A DNA stretch of 7,833 bases from Bacillota bacterium. Lineage in GTDB: Bacteria > Bacillota > Clostridia > Christensenellales > Aristaeellaceae. Position numbers and translations under genes: made by a program. The stretch spans positions 1 through 7,833 of the forward strand of contig JAEWTC010000181.1 in NCBI GenBank assembly GCA_023459675.1, written 5' to 3'. A model generated the notes under the pieces. That model saw only the letters and a program-made list of their open reading frames with translations, was not told the DNA's origin and ran no database searches. Shown one piece after another: positions 1 through 6,197 of this stretch (position 1 is the first letter of the stretch; each line of letters starts with the position of its first letter).

Positions 1-271
1 GGCTGGACAGCAGCACGTTGCCCACAATCCACAAAACCAGCACGAAGAGAAACGAGCCGATGAACACCCAGCTGCCCGCAAACGACGCCAGTTTGTCCGC
101 CATCCGGTCGCCCCGCGTCAGCCGGTCTTCGTGCGCCTGGGCGATGTTTTTGGTCACCTTGGTTTCCAGGATGAGTTCCATCACTTCCTGATCCTCGACG
201 TCCGCAAAGCTCCTGTCGCTGTCCAGAATGATCCTCACCAGGTCTTCGCGCGAATACTGCCTGTTTTCCAT
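1..271 (-). CDS. DUF1003 family membrane protein, N-terminal part (cut by window edge)
   Basis: The minus strand reads 90 codons from an ATG at 271-269 down to the window edge without a stop. About 55 mostly charged residues (start MENRQYSREDLVRIILDSD) lead into a segment reading DRLTRGDRMADKLASFAGSW. This is the hallmark of DUF1003 proteins, in which a D-x-[IL]-A-[DE]-x-[IL]-x-x-[FW]-x-G-S-W block sits just before the first membrane helix. The helix follows, rich in Phe, Leu, Val and Trp, and is cut off by the edge; the family normally has two such helices. A GGGAGAG ribosome binding site lies 8 bases upstream of the ATG, and a good promoter is found at 322-350. The family is membrane-located with no established biochemical role. 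The gene is transcribed away from the rest of the window. The family call is by recognition of the motif, not by a search. Confidence 0.8.
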   Translation of the reverse strand, partial: MENRQYSREDLVRIILDSDRSFADVEDQEVMELILETKVTKNIAQAHEDRLTRGDRMADKLASFAGSWVFIGSFLFVLVLWIVGNVLLSS

Positions 272-321
272 ACGAGCATCTCTCCCGCTAATTCGTTTTT
301 CGTTCCCGCCTGTATGCTGCG

Positions 322-350
322 AATATAGCCCAGCGGGCAGGGTATGTCAA
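322..350 (-). promoter_or_regulatory. Sigma-70/SigA-type promoter for the DUF1003 gene
   Basis: On the minus strand a perfect -35 box TTGACA (plus positions 345-350) is separated by exactly 17 bases from a -10 box TATATT (322-327, 5 of 6 matches to consensus). Transcription would start near 315, giving a leader of about 45 bases before the ATG at 271. It is the strongest consensus promoter seen in the window. Confidence 0.75.
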
Positions 351-716
351 CTACACTATTCCGCAGCGAGCCTTCCATCTCCAGACCACCTATGCATCAA
401 ACGTTCGTAACAGCGACAACCGGCAAGTGTTGAACGAGCTGGAGGAAAATACACGCCGATTGTTCATCCGCACCCAACACTGGGGTGTCGCGCGATGCCC
501 GGGGCGAGCTGCGCGGCGAAGATGACGAAAAACTGTAACCCGCTGCATGGATAAATATATATTTGTGCGGGAACCGGCAAGGTGTCCTACCCACTGTGCG
601 AGGAAAGGATGGACCTGTTTTTGTCGCTGACGATTGAAAAGGCGTCGCGGGAAGACCGGGCAATCAAGGTCAAGCTGCAGCCATGGGCGGTAAAGATAGA
701 ATACTATCAAGCCTAG
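351..716 (+). pseudogene. Remnants of an unidentified, frameshifted coding region
   Basis: No intact gene is seen here, but three plus-strand pieces look protein-like. Piece A (about 351-490) is open without a start codon and includes NRQVLNELEENTRRLFIRTQ. After a shift of one frame near 490, piece B (491-538) continues as RDARGELRGEDDEKL and ends at TAA. Piece C (open from 555, stop TAG at 714-716) contains an ATG at 609 followed by 35 codons, starting MDLFLSLTIEKASRED. The base composition is like the GC-rich flanks, not like the AT-rich island that follows. I do not recognise a family. The most economical reading is a decayed gene with at least one frameshift, or two fragments joined. The reverse-strand reading of the same DNA looks like low-complexity shadow. 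The pieces could also be chance open frames in GC-rich DNA. Confidence 0.35.
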
Positions 717-794
717 AAATAAAAAATAGAATCAACTAACGATGATTTCATTTCTGTACAATACGTTGCATCAATTCTATCCCGTGACGTTTTG

Positions 795-803
795 TGATAA
801 AAT
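795..803 (+). promoter_or_regulatory. Possible extended -10 promoter of the protease gene
   Basis: TGATAAAAT fits the extended -10 pattern TGnTATAAT with 5 of 6 hexamer matches. The place where a -35 box would sit (about 775-780, TTCTAT) is poor. In DNA this AT-rich such matches are expected by chance. It is listed as the best candidate only; a leader of about 85 bases would result. Confidence 0.3.
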
Positions 804-882
804 AAAGAAGATTCTAAAGGTATTTTACTATAAGTTATTTCTTGCCCTAAATTGGAAAACAGATCCCATAAACTAAACATCA

Positions 883-890
883 GTGGAGAG
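883..890 (+). promoter_or_regulatory. Ribosome binding site that selects the protease start
   Basis: GTGGAGAG lies 6 bases before the ATG at 897 but directly abuts the in-frame ATG at 891. It lies well inside the reading frame if the in-frame TTG at 852 were used. It therefore favours 897 as the start. Confidence 0.6.
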
Positions 891-896
891 ATGCAA

Positions 897-1940
897 ATGA
901 ACTTTGTTGATATTTTCCAAAACTATCTTTTATATCCTGATTTAGTAGCTGAACTAGTGGATTATTTCGATTTTGATGACGAATATGGCAAAAAAAGCGT
1001 GGCGGATTTTTGTCATATAAAAGCAAAACCCATTGATAATAGTACAAGTATTTATACCGTACTCCCTGAACTTGCTGTTTACATCTGTGAAATATTGTGT
1101 AAACACAATTACATGTTTTGCACAAGAAATGAATCTGTTGTATTGGGTCATGTAAGTTACTCTCTTAATATATTCTTCTCTCGAGTTTGGAAAGAGCAAC
1201 GAGAGGAGATGATAATTTTACTTAACTCACTTATATATGGTTTTGAGTTCATCTATCATTATTATATGATTAAGGAAATTATTGTCCCCATTGTCCAAAA
1301 ATCATATAACAGTGAAACAAAAAGTGAAAAGTATAGTCTTGGTACGGGCGTAAAAATCAACAACGGAATTCTAACCGCGAAACATTGCCTTGAGAATGCA
1401 ACAAGTATTGCCATCAAAGGTTTTTCAAAATCTCAGCTTAATGGAAGAGAAATAATTATTAGTGGTAACGCTAATATAGATATTGCATTCATAACTGATA
1501 CTGGTCATCATCAAAATGCAATAAAGCTCATGGAGGGTAGAGTAGCTCAGGATATATTGGTGATGGGTTATCCGAGATTAGCTGGGTATCATGAATTTCT
1601 TACCGCAGAAAAAGGTATGATCTCAGCCGCCGGTAAGATAGAAGAACGATTTACTTCAACCAAGGGATCTATAGCTGCACTCGGTAAAAGCATCTTTTCG
1701 AAAGAGGAAATGTTGTTGGTAACTGCAAAAATTAGTGGTGGAAGTAGTGGAGGGCCAATTATTAACCAGTTTGGATATATTGTGGGTATTGCTTGTAGTT
1801 TACCTTGTGCTGAAGGCGATTATGAAAATTTAGGATATGGGGCTGCAATTTCTACAAAAACAATAATCGATGTAATTAATAAACAAGAGGATACATTATG
1901 TATATCGCCTAATTTATTCGTTGATTTCGACTCAATATAA
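897..1940 (+). CDS. Cytoplasmic trypsin-like serine protease with an unrecognised N-terminal domain
   Basis: The protein has 347 residues from the ATG at 897 (362 from an upstream TTG at 852). The C-terminal half is a trypsin-fold (S1/trypsin-2 type) peptidase. Its triad is visible as His163 in LTAKHCLE, Asp195 in NIDIAFI and Ser284 in GGSSGGP, followed by the strand GYIVGIACS. It should therefore be an active endopeptidase. Residues 1 to about 145 match no family I know. They look largely helical and include a hydrophobic stretch around 105-135 (LLNSLIYGFEFIYHYYMI) broken by charged residues. They also include Cys39, Cys64, Cys68 and Cys75. No signal peptide is seen, so the protein is probably intracellular, unlike HtrA-type proteases, and it has no PDZ domain. 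The gene is about 35% GC between GC-rich neighbours, which suggests recent transfer. It has no operon partner. The protease fold is confident. A sensor/adaptor role for the N-terminus, as in conflict-system proteases, is inference, and the substrate is unknown. Confidence 0.85.
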   Translation: MNFVDIFQNYLLYPDLVAELVDYFDFDDEYGKKSVADFCHIKAKPIDNSTSIYTVLPELAVYICEILCKHNYMFCTRNESVVLGHVSYSLNIFFSRVWKEQREEMIILLNSLIYGFEFIYHYYMIKEIIVPIVQKSYNSETKSEKYSLGTGVKINNGILTAKHCLENATSIAIKGFSKSQLNGREIIISGNANIDIAFITDTGHHQNAIKLMEGRVAQDILVMGYPRLAGYHEFLTAEKGMISAAGKIEERFTSTKGSIAALGKSIFSKEEMLLVTAKISGGSSGGPIINQFGYIVGIACSLPCAEGDYENLGYGAAISTKTIIDVINKQEDTLCISPNLFVDFDSI

Positions 1941-1941
1941 C

Positions 1942-1997
1942 GATAAAAGAGATAACTTGATGCTTTCTATTTGTGATATACACCATCACTCTTTATC
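1942..1997 (+). other. Weak AT-rich hairpin just after the protease stop
   Basis: GATAAAAGAG at 1942-1951 can pair with CTCTTTATC at 1989-1997 (one bulged A). Inside this, TGATG at 1958-1962 pairs with CATCA at 1984-1988, leaving a 21-base loop. The stem is AT-rich, has an internal bulge and is not followed by a run of T, so it is a poor intrinsic terminator. It may slightly reduce read-through into the operon downstream. Confidence 0.25.
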
Positions 1998-2006
1998 TAT
2001 GTATGC

Positions 2007-2035
2007 TTTCCATCACCTATATTCTATGCTACAAT
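2007..2035 (+). promoter_or_regulatory. Promoter of the capD-like/tadA/HAD/hprK/ROK/asnS operon
   Basis: An extended -10 element TGCTACAAT (TG at 2027-2028, TACAAT at 2030-2035, 5 of 6 matches) is preceded at a 17-base spacing by TTTCCA (2007-2012, 4 of 6 matches to TTGACA). The predicted start near 2042 leaves a leader of about 34 bases before the ATG at 2076. The promoter lies in AT-rich DNA that compositionally belongs to the island. Confidence 0.6.
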
Positions 2036-2062
2036 ATTCTGTGTTTGCATATCACTTCCGCC

Positions 2063-2068
2063 GGAGGT
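2063..2068 (+). promoter_or_regulatory. Strong ribosome binding site of the first operon gene
   Basis: GGAGGT lies 7 bases before the ATG at 2076 and fixes that start. It coincides with the return to GC-rich sequence. Confidence 0.75.
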
Positions 2069-2075
2069 ATTTTTC

Positions 2076-3980
2076 ATGTCGTTTTGGAAGGCAAAGCTCG
2101 TAAAGCCTTTACAGATAGGGCTTTGGCTGCTGGTGGACGCGGCGCTGTGCAACGCGGCGATGATCCTCGCCCAGCAATTCCGTTTCGGCGTGGAAATACC
2201 CGAGCTTTTCTTTCAGCGGTACTTAAACCTTGCGCCGGTAATGACGGCGCTGTGCCTGCTGTCGTTTTTCGCGTTCGGCCTGTACCGGAATTTGTGGAAG
2301 TTTGCCTCCGTATCCAGCGTGTTTTCCATTTTGCTGGCAACGCTTGTGGGCTGCGGGGCAACCTACGCCTATTCCCTGATCGGCTACCTGATCACCCAGC
2401 CCCGGAACTTCGCCCTGCTGCACCGCACCATTTATATGCTGCACTGGCTGATCTTCATGGCGCTTGCCGTTGGATCGCGCTATTTATACCGGCTGGCCTT
2501 TACCCTCTCGTTCAAGCGCGGCGGCGGCGGCCCGGCGCGGCGGCTGATGATCGTGGGCGCAGGCTGGGCCGGCGCCAACGTGATCCGCGACGTGAAAAGC
2601 GGGCGCTTCGCGGGCAGCCAGGCCGTGATCGCCGTGGACGACAACCCAAGCGTGGCGGGCGCGCGGCTCAACGGCGTGAAGGTGCTCAAGGGCACCGCGC
2701 TGATCCCCCGATATGCCAAGGAATACCGGATTGACGATATCGTAATCGCGATCGCAACCCCGAACGGCAGCCTCAGAGAGCTGGTGGAAACCTGCCTGTC
2801 CACCGGGTGCCGCGTGCGGCGGGTGACGGCGCTGGAGGACCTGAACCTGAAGGGCACGCAAAGCGAGGTTCGCGACCTGAACATTGCCGACCTTCTGGGG
2901 CGTAGCGAAACGCGCATGAACATGACGCAGGCCGCGGAGTATTTCCGGGGCAAATCGGTGCTGATCACCGGCGGCGGCGGCAGCATCGGCGGTGAGCTGT
3001 GCCGCCAGATGCTTTTGTTTCAGCCCGCCCGGGTTGTGCTGTACGACATCAATGAAAACTATATGTACGACCTGTTTGCCGATCTGAAGCACACCCACGG
3101 CGACGCGCTGAAAAGCCTGCTGCTGCTGCGCGTAGGCTCCGTGCAGGACGAAGCGCGGCTTAACGAAATTATGGACGAGTTCGCATTTGACACCGTGCTG
3201 CACGCGGCGGCGCACAAGCACGTGCCGATGCTGGAGGACAGCCCCGTGCAAGCCGTGAAGAACAACGTGTTCGGTACCTATACCGCCGCCAGGTGCGCGG
3301 GCGAGCACGGCGTGAAGCGCTTTGTGCTGATCTCCACCGACAAGGCCGTTAACCCCACCAACGTGATGGGCGCCACGAAGCGCGCGGCCGAGATGGTGGT
3401 CGCTGCGCTTTCCAACACGTTTGACACCGAGTATGTATCGGTGCGGTTTGGGAACGTGCTGGGCTCGCACGGCAGCGTCGTGCCGCTGTTTGAGCGGCAG
3501 ATACGCGCGGGCGGGCCGATCACCGTGATGCACCCGGACATCGTGCGCTATTTTATGACCATCCCGGAGGCCGCAAGCCTGGTGCTGCAGGCCGCGGTGC
3601 TGGCCAAGGGCGGGGAGCTGTTCGTGCTGGACATGGGCCAGCCGGTGCTCATCCGCGAGCTTGCCGAGCGTATGCTGCAGCTGTATGCCGCACAGGGCGG
3701 GCAAAACCAGGTGGAGATCGTATACACGGGCCTGCGCCCGGGCGAGAAGCTGTACGAGGAGCTGCTGACCGACGACGAAAGCCTTGCCCGCACGGAGCTG
3801 GAAAAGATCTACGTAACCAACCCCGACAGCGTAACGCAAGCCCAGCTGCAGGAGATGCTCCGGGAACTGCAGGCTTGTGCGGACAAGCGGGGCGATATGC
3901 GCGCCTGCCTGCGCCGGTTCATCCCCACGTTCCGCGACGCGTGCGAGGTGAACGGGCAAGCCGCCAACATCAACGTATGA
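2076..3980 (+). CDS. Membrane-anchored CapD/EpsC-type nucleotide-sugar 4,6-dehydratase/epimerase
   Basis: At 634 residues it has the full length and layout of the CapD/WbpM/PglF/EpsC family. About four membrane helices fill residues 10-145. A first Rossmann domain follows with GAGWAG at 161-166. The catalytic short-chain dehydrogenase-like domain has its NAD(P)-binding loop GGGGSIGGE at 299-307, the AAAHKHVPMLE block at 377-387, and the active-site stretch STDKAVNPTNVMGATKR at 420-436. In this family the usual Tyr of the SDR triad is replaced; Asp422, Lys423, Met431 and Lys435 fit that pattern. The family typically removes water from UDP-GlcNAc at C4/C6, the first step towards bacillosamine-, QuiNAc- or FucNAc-type sugars for surface glycans; the exact product cannot be read from sequence. 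The more common GAGGSIGSE loop is slightly altered here. It is the first gene of the operon, and no glycosyltransferase neighbours are visible. The stop overlaps the tadA start. Confidence 0.9.
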   Translation: MSFWKAKLVKPLQIGLWLLVDAALCNAAMILAQQFRFGVEIPELFFQRYLNLAPVMTALCLLSFFAFGLYRNLWKFASVSSVFSILLATLVGCGATYAYSLIGYLITQPRNFALLHRTIYMLHWLIFMALAVGSRYLYRLAFTLSFKRGGGGPARRLMIVGAGWAGANVIRDVKSGRFAGSQAVIAVDDNPSVAGARLNGVKVLKGTALIPRYAKEYRIDDIVIAIATPNGSLRELVETCLSTGCRVRRVTALEDLNLKGTQSEVRDLNIADLLGRSETRMNMTQAAEYFRGKSVLITGGGGSIGGELCRQMLLFQPARVVLYDINENYMYDLFADLKHTHGDALKSLLLLRVGSVQDEARLNEIMDEFAFDTVLHAAAHKHVPMLEDSPVQAVKNNVFGTYTAARCAGEHGVKRFVLISTDKAVNPTNVMGATKRAAEMVVAALSNTFDTEYVSVRFGNVLGSHGSVVPLFERQIRAGGPITVMHPDIVRYFMTIPEAASLVLQAAVLAKGGELFVLDMGQPVLIRELAERMLQLYAAQGGQNQVEIVYTGLRPGEKLYEELLTDDESLARTELEKIYVTNPDSVTQAQLQEMLRELQACADKRGDMRACLRRFIPTFRDACEVNGQAANINV

Positions 3981-4426
3981 CGGACCACGAGCGCTATATG
4001 CGCATGGCCCTCGCGGAGGCGATGCTTGCCGCGGACGAGGGCGAGGTGCCCGTGGGCGCGGTGATCGTGCGCGGGGACGAAGTGCTGGCACTGGCGCATA
4101 ACCGCCGCGAGCAGACGAACGACCCGACAGCCCACGCCGAAATGCTGGCCATCCGGGAGGCGGCCGCCAAGCTTGGCGACCGCAGGCTTACCGGGTGCAC
4201 GCTATACGTAACGCTGGAGCCCTGCCCCATGTGCGCGGGCGCGCTGGTGATGGCAAAGCTCGACGCCTGTTACTTCGGCGTAGGCGACGAACGGCAGGGA
4301 TGCGTGGAAAGCGTGTACGCCCTCGCGGCCGACCCGGCGTTTTATCACCGGGTGCAATGCGCGGGCGGCCTGCTGGAACCCGAGTGCAAAGCTTTGATGC
4401 AGACATTCTTTGAAACGCGCAGATAA
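3977..4426 (+). CDS. tadA: tRNA-specific adenosine deaminase
   Basis: The product has 149 residues, normal for TadA, a cytoplasmic zinc enzyme that converts A34 to inosine in the tRNA anticodon (tRNA-Arg ACG in most bacteria). Zinc and catalytic residues are visible: His53 and Glu55 in TAHAEM, and Cys83 and Cys86 in EPCPMCAGA. Other TadA features are PVGAVIV at 25-31 with Asn42 in the following AHNRRE, the loop DERQGCVESVY, and the C-terminal block HRVQCAGGLLEPEC. The start ATG overlaps the TGA of the preceding gene (ATGA), and no good ribosome binding site precedes it, so translation is probably coupled to the upstream gene. An earlier in-frame ATG at 3875 lies deep inside the upstream gene and would add 34 residues not matching the family, so it was not used. 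Generic cytidine/guanine deaminase relatives are less likely because the TadA-type C-terminus is present. Confidence 0.93.
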   Translation: MTDHERYMRMALAEAMLAADEGEVPVGAVIVRGDEVLALAHNRREQTNDPTAHAEMLAIREAAAKLGDRRLTGCTLYVTLEPCPMCAGALVMAKLDACYFGVGDERQGCVESVYALAADPAFYHRVQCAGGLLEPECKALMQTFFETRR

Positions 4427-4430
4427 GGAG
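4425..4430 (+). promoter_or_regulatory. Ribosome binding site supporting a TTG start
   Basis: AAGGAG overlaps the tadA stop codon and lies 8 bases before the TTG at 4439. No ATG is available before the conserved DxD motif of the HAD phosphatase, so this site decides the non-ATG start. Confidence 0.7.
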
Positions 4431-4438
4431 AACCCCCC

Positions 4439-5248
4439 TTGCGAATTGACACCATCGTGACCGACCTGGACGATACCCTGTTAAACGGCAGCGCGGAACT
4501 TAGCCCACTCACCCTGCAGATGATCGCGGAGCTTTCAAGGCGCGGCATCCGCTTCCTTGCCGCCAGCGGGCGGGCGGCCTCCAGCATGCGTCCGTTCGTT
4601 AACCTCATCAACGCTGGCCAGCCCTACATCGCCAGCAACGGCGCGCAGATTTTAAGCCCGGATCATACCGTGCTCCACGAGGATCTGTTCACGCCGGAGC
4701 AGGCCCGCGAACTGATCCGCTACTTTCAGGAGAAAAACATCTACATGCAGTGCTACCGCGACGATTATTTTTACTTCGCCAGTGAAAATGAGAACAGCAA
4801 GCGGTACGCGCGGCAAACCGGCATGGCGGGCAAAGCGGTGAACGATTTATACGCGTTTGTGGACTTCTCCACCCCCAAGGTGTTAAGCGTTGCGGCGCCG
4901 GACGTGGTGGAAGCCCTGTACCCGCTCATTCAAAAGGATTTTCCGGACGTTTCCTTCACCATCAGCAAGCCCTACTTCCTGGAAGCGCAGCCCAAGGGCG
5001 TCAGCAAGGGTTCGGCGCTGAAATGGCTTGGCGAACGGCTGGGCTTTACCCCGGAGACGACGATGGCGTTCGGCGACAGCTTGAACGACCTGGAAATGCT
5101 CCGCTACACGCCTTATGGCGTAGCCATGCAAAACGCGCGCGACGAGGTAAAGCAGGCGGTGCGCTACGTAACCGATTACCCAAACACGCAGGACGGACTG
5201 GCGCATTTTGTGATGACCCACGTACTATCCGAAACAGAGGGAGCGTGA
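4439..5248 (+). CDS. Cof-type HAD-IIB family hydrolase (sugar-phosphate phosphatase-like)
   Basis: The 269-residue protein has all four HAD motifs. Motif I is Asp9/Asp11 in TDLDDTLL (nucleophile and acid/base), motif II is Ser43 in AASGR, motif III is Lys190 in PKGVSKGSAL, and motif IV is Asp213/Asp217 in FGDSLNDLEM. A C2-type cap lies between motifs II and III, at roughly residues 82-185. This is the YidA/Cof/YwpJ type of soluble Mg-dependent phosphatase, whose members act on sugar phosphates, flavin or pyridoxal phosphates. The substrate is not predictable here. Translation begins at TTG (4439), because the next Met is residue 28, after motif I. The gene starts 12 bases after tadA and ends 4 bases before hprK. 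Its place beside hprK and a sugar kinase is compatible with sugar-phosphate turnover, but that is inference. Confidence 0.9.
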   Translation: MRIDTIVTDLDDTLLNGSAELSPLTLQMIAELSRRGIRFLAASGRAASSMRPFVNLINAGQPYIASNGAQILSPDHTVLHEDLFTPEQARELIRYFQEKNIYMQCYRDDYFYFASENENSKRYARQTGMAGKAVNDLYAFVDFSTPKVLSVAAPDVVEALYPLIQKDFPDVSFTISKPYFLEAQPKGVSKGSALKWLGERLGFTPETTMAFGDSLNDLEMLRYTPYGVAMQNARDEVKQAVRYVTDYPNTQDGLAHFVMTHVLSETEGA

Positions 5249-5252
5249 ACGT

Positions 5253-6185
5253 ATGATCAGGATTTCCGATTTCGCCAAAGCGCTGGATCTGAAGGTGCTG
5301 CATCCTTCCACACGCGAGGAAATGAACATCACCTTGCCGGATCTGAACCGGCCGGGAATGCAGTTTTTCGGGTTCTACGAGTACTTTTCCCACGAGCGCC
5401 TGCAGGTGATCGGCAAGGCGGAAATGAACTACCTGGAATCCGTGGATACCGAAAAACGCCTGGGAATCCTGCGGCCGTTCATGCGGTATCCCCTGCCGGG
5501 GATCGTGATCTGCTGGGCGATGACCGCGCCCAGGGAGCTGTTGGACCTGGCGCGGGAGTTTGACATTCCCATACTCCAGTCCAGCAAGAAAACCACGGTG
5601 TTCACCCTGCAGGCGATCACCTACCTAAGCCGCCAGCTTGCGCCGCACGAAACGCGCCACGGCGTGCTGGTGGACGTGTTCGGCGTGGGCGTGATGATTA
5701 CCGGCGACAGCGGCGTGGGCAAGAGCGAAGCGGCGCTGGAGCTGGTGAAGCGCGGCCATCAGCTGTGCGCGGACGACGTGGTGGATATCTGCCGCGTGGC
5801 GGACGACCGGCTGATCGGCGAATCGCCCGAAACCATCCGTCATTTCATGGAGATCCGCGGCATCGGCATTATCGACATCCGCGCGATGTACGGCGTCGGC
5901 GCGATTACGCTGTCCAAGTCCATCGATATCGTGATCCATTTGGAAAAGTGGGATCAGGAGAAGGAATACGACCGCCTGGGGCTGACCGAGGAGAACATTT
6001 CCATTATGAACGTGGAGGTGCCCTACCAGGTAATGCCGGTGCGGCCGGGGCGCAACCTTGCCATCATCATTGAAGTGGCCGCCCGCAACCTGAGCCTGAA
6101 ACGGCTTGGATACAGCGCGGCCAGCGAGCTGGACCGCCGCCTGAGCGACATGATGCTTCACAGCGCGGAAAACGATCAGAAATAG
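5253..6185 (+). CDS. hprK: HPr kinase/phosphorylase
   Basis: At 310 residues this is the standard length. HprK phosphorylates HPr of the sugar phosphotransferase system on a serine (Ser46 in well-studied HPrs) when glycolytic intermediates are high, and removes the phosphate when phosphate is high. It thereby controls CcpA-dependent catabolite repression in Bacillota. The N-terminal domain (about 1-128) precedes the kinase core. The core shows His136 in RHGVLVDVFG, Walker A GDSGVGKS at 151-158, the acidic pair Asp174-Asp175 in CADDVV, the family signature MEIRGIGIIDIRAMYG around 199-214, and YDRLGL near 239-244. All the expected catalytic residues are present, so both activities should be intact. 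A GAGGGAG ribosome binding site (5237-5243) lies 9 bases before the ATG. The following gene is a ROK sugar kinase only 12 bases away. In bacilli hprK is often followed by lgt instead. Confidence 0.96.
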   Translation: MIRISDFAKALDLKVLHPSTREEMNITLPDLNRPGMQFFGFYEYFSHERLQVIGKAEMNYLESVDTEKRLGILRPFMRYPLPGIVICWAMTAPRELLDLAREFDIPILQSSKKTTVFTLQAITYLSRQLAPHETRHGVLVDVFGVGVMITGDSGVGKSEAALELVKRGHQLCADDVVDICRVADDRLIGESPETIRHFMEIRGIGIIDIRAMYGVGAITLSKSIDIVIHLEKWDQEKEYDRLGLTEENISIMNVEVPYQVMPVRPGRNLAIIIEVAARNLSLKRLGYSAASELDRRLSDMMLHSAENDQK

Positions 6186-6197
6186 CGGGAGGAAGCT

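Larger units (their letters stand above)
717..896. other. AT-rich intergenic leader upstream of the protease gene
   Basis: No convincing gene is present in this stretch. The composition falls sharply from GC-rich to AT-rich at about 715. A 7-base inverted repeat, ATAGAAT at 726-732 and ATTCTAT at 774-780, frames 41 bases. The stretch ends with the protease ribosome binding site. The low GC continues through the protease gene to about 2050. Confidence 0.5.

Noticed and set aside
390..710. Open minus-strand frame of 106 codons.
   Set aside because: The translation is rich in Arg, Pro and Ser with no domain-like pattern, and there is no good ribosome binding site. The opposite strand looks more protein-like. 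Treated as a shadow.
726..780. Inverted repeat ATAGAAT...ATTCTAT as a structured RNA or operator.
   Set aside because: The arms are only 7 bases in AT-rich DNA with a 41-base gap; this is not enough to claim a site.
757..2054. Similar short words near both island edges: TACAATA then TTGCAT at 757-771, and TACAATA then TTTGCAT at 2030-2050, as possible attachment-site or insertion repeats.
   Set aside because: The spacing differs (2 versus 8 bases between the words), the matches are only 6-7 bases long and AT-rich, and the right copy overlaps the operon promoter. Chance is the better explanation.
1973..2734. Plus-strand frame of 253 codons overlapping the start of the capD-like gene.
   Set aside because: It is an out-of-frame shadow. 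After a short hydrophobic start it becomes Arg/Gly/Ala-rich, and the true frame carries the membrane helices and Rossmann motif.
2484..4091. Very long minus-strand open frame (535 codons) opposite the capD-like and tadA genes.
   Set aside because: This is typical antisense openness of GC-rich coding DNA. The translation is full of His, Arg, Ala and Gly, and the opposite strand has unmistakable enzyme motifs.
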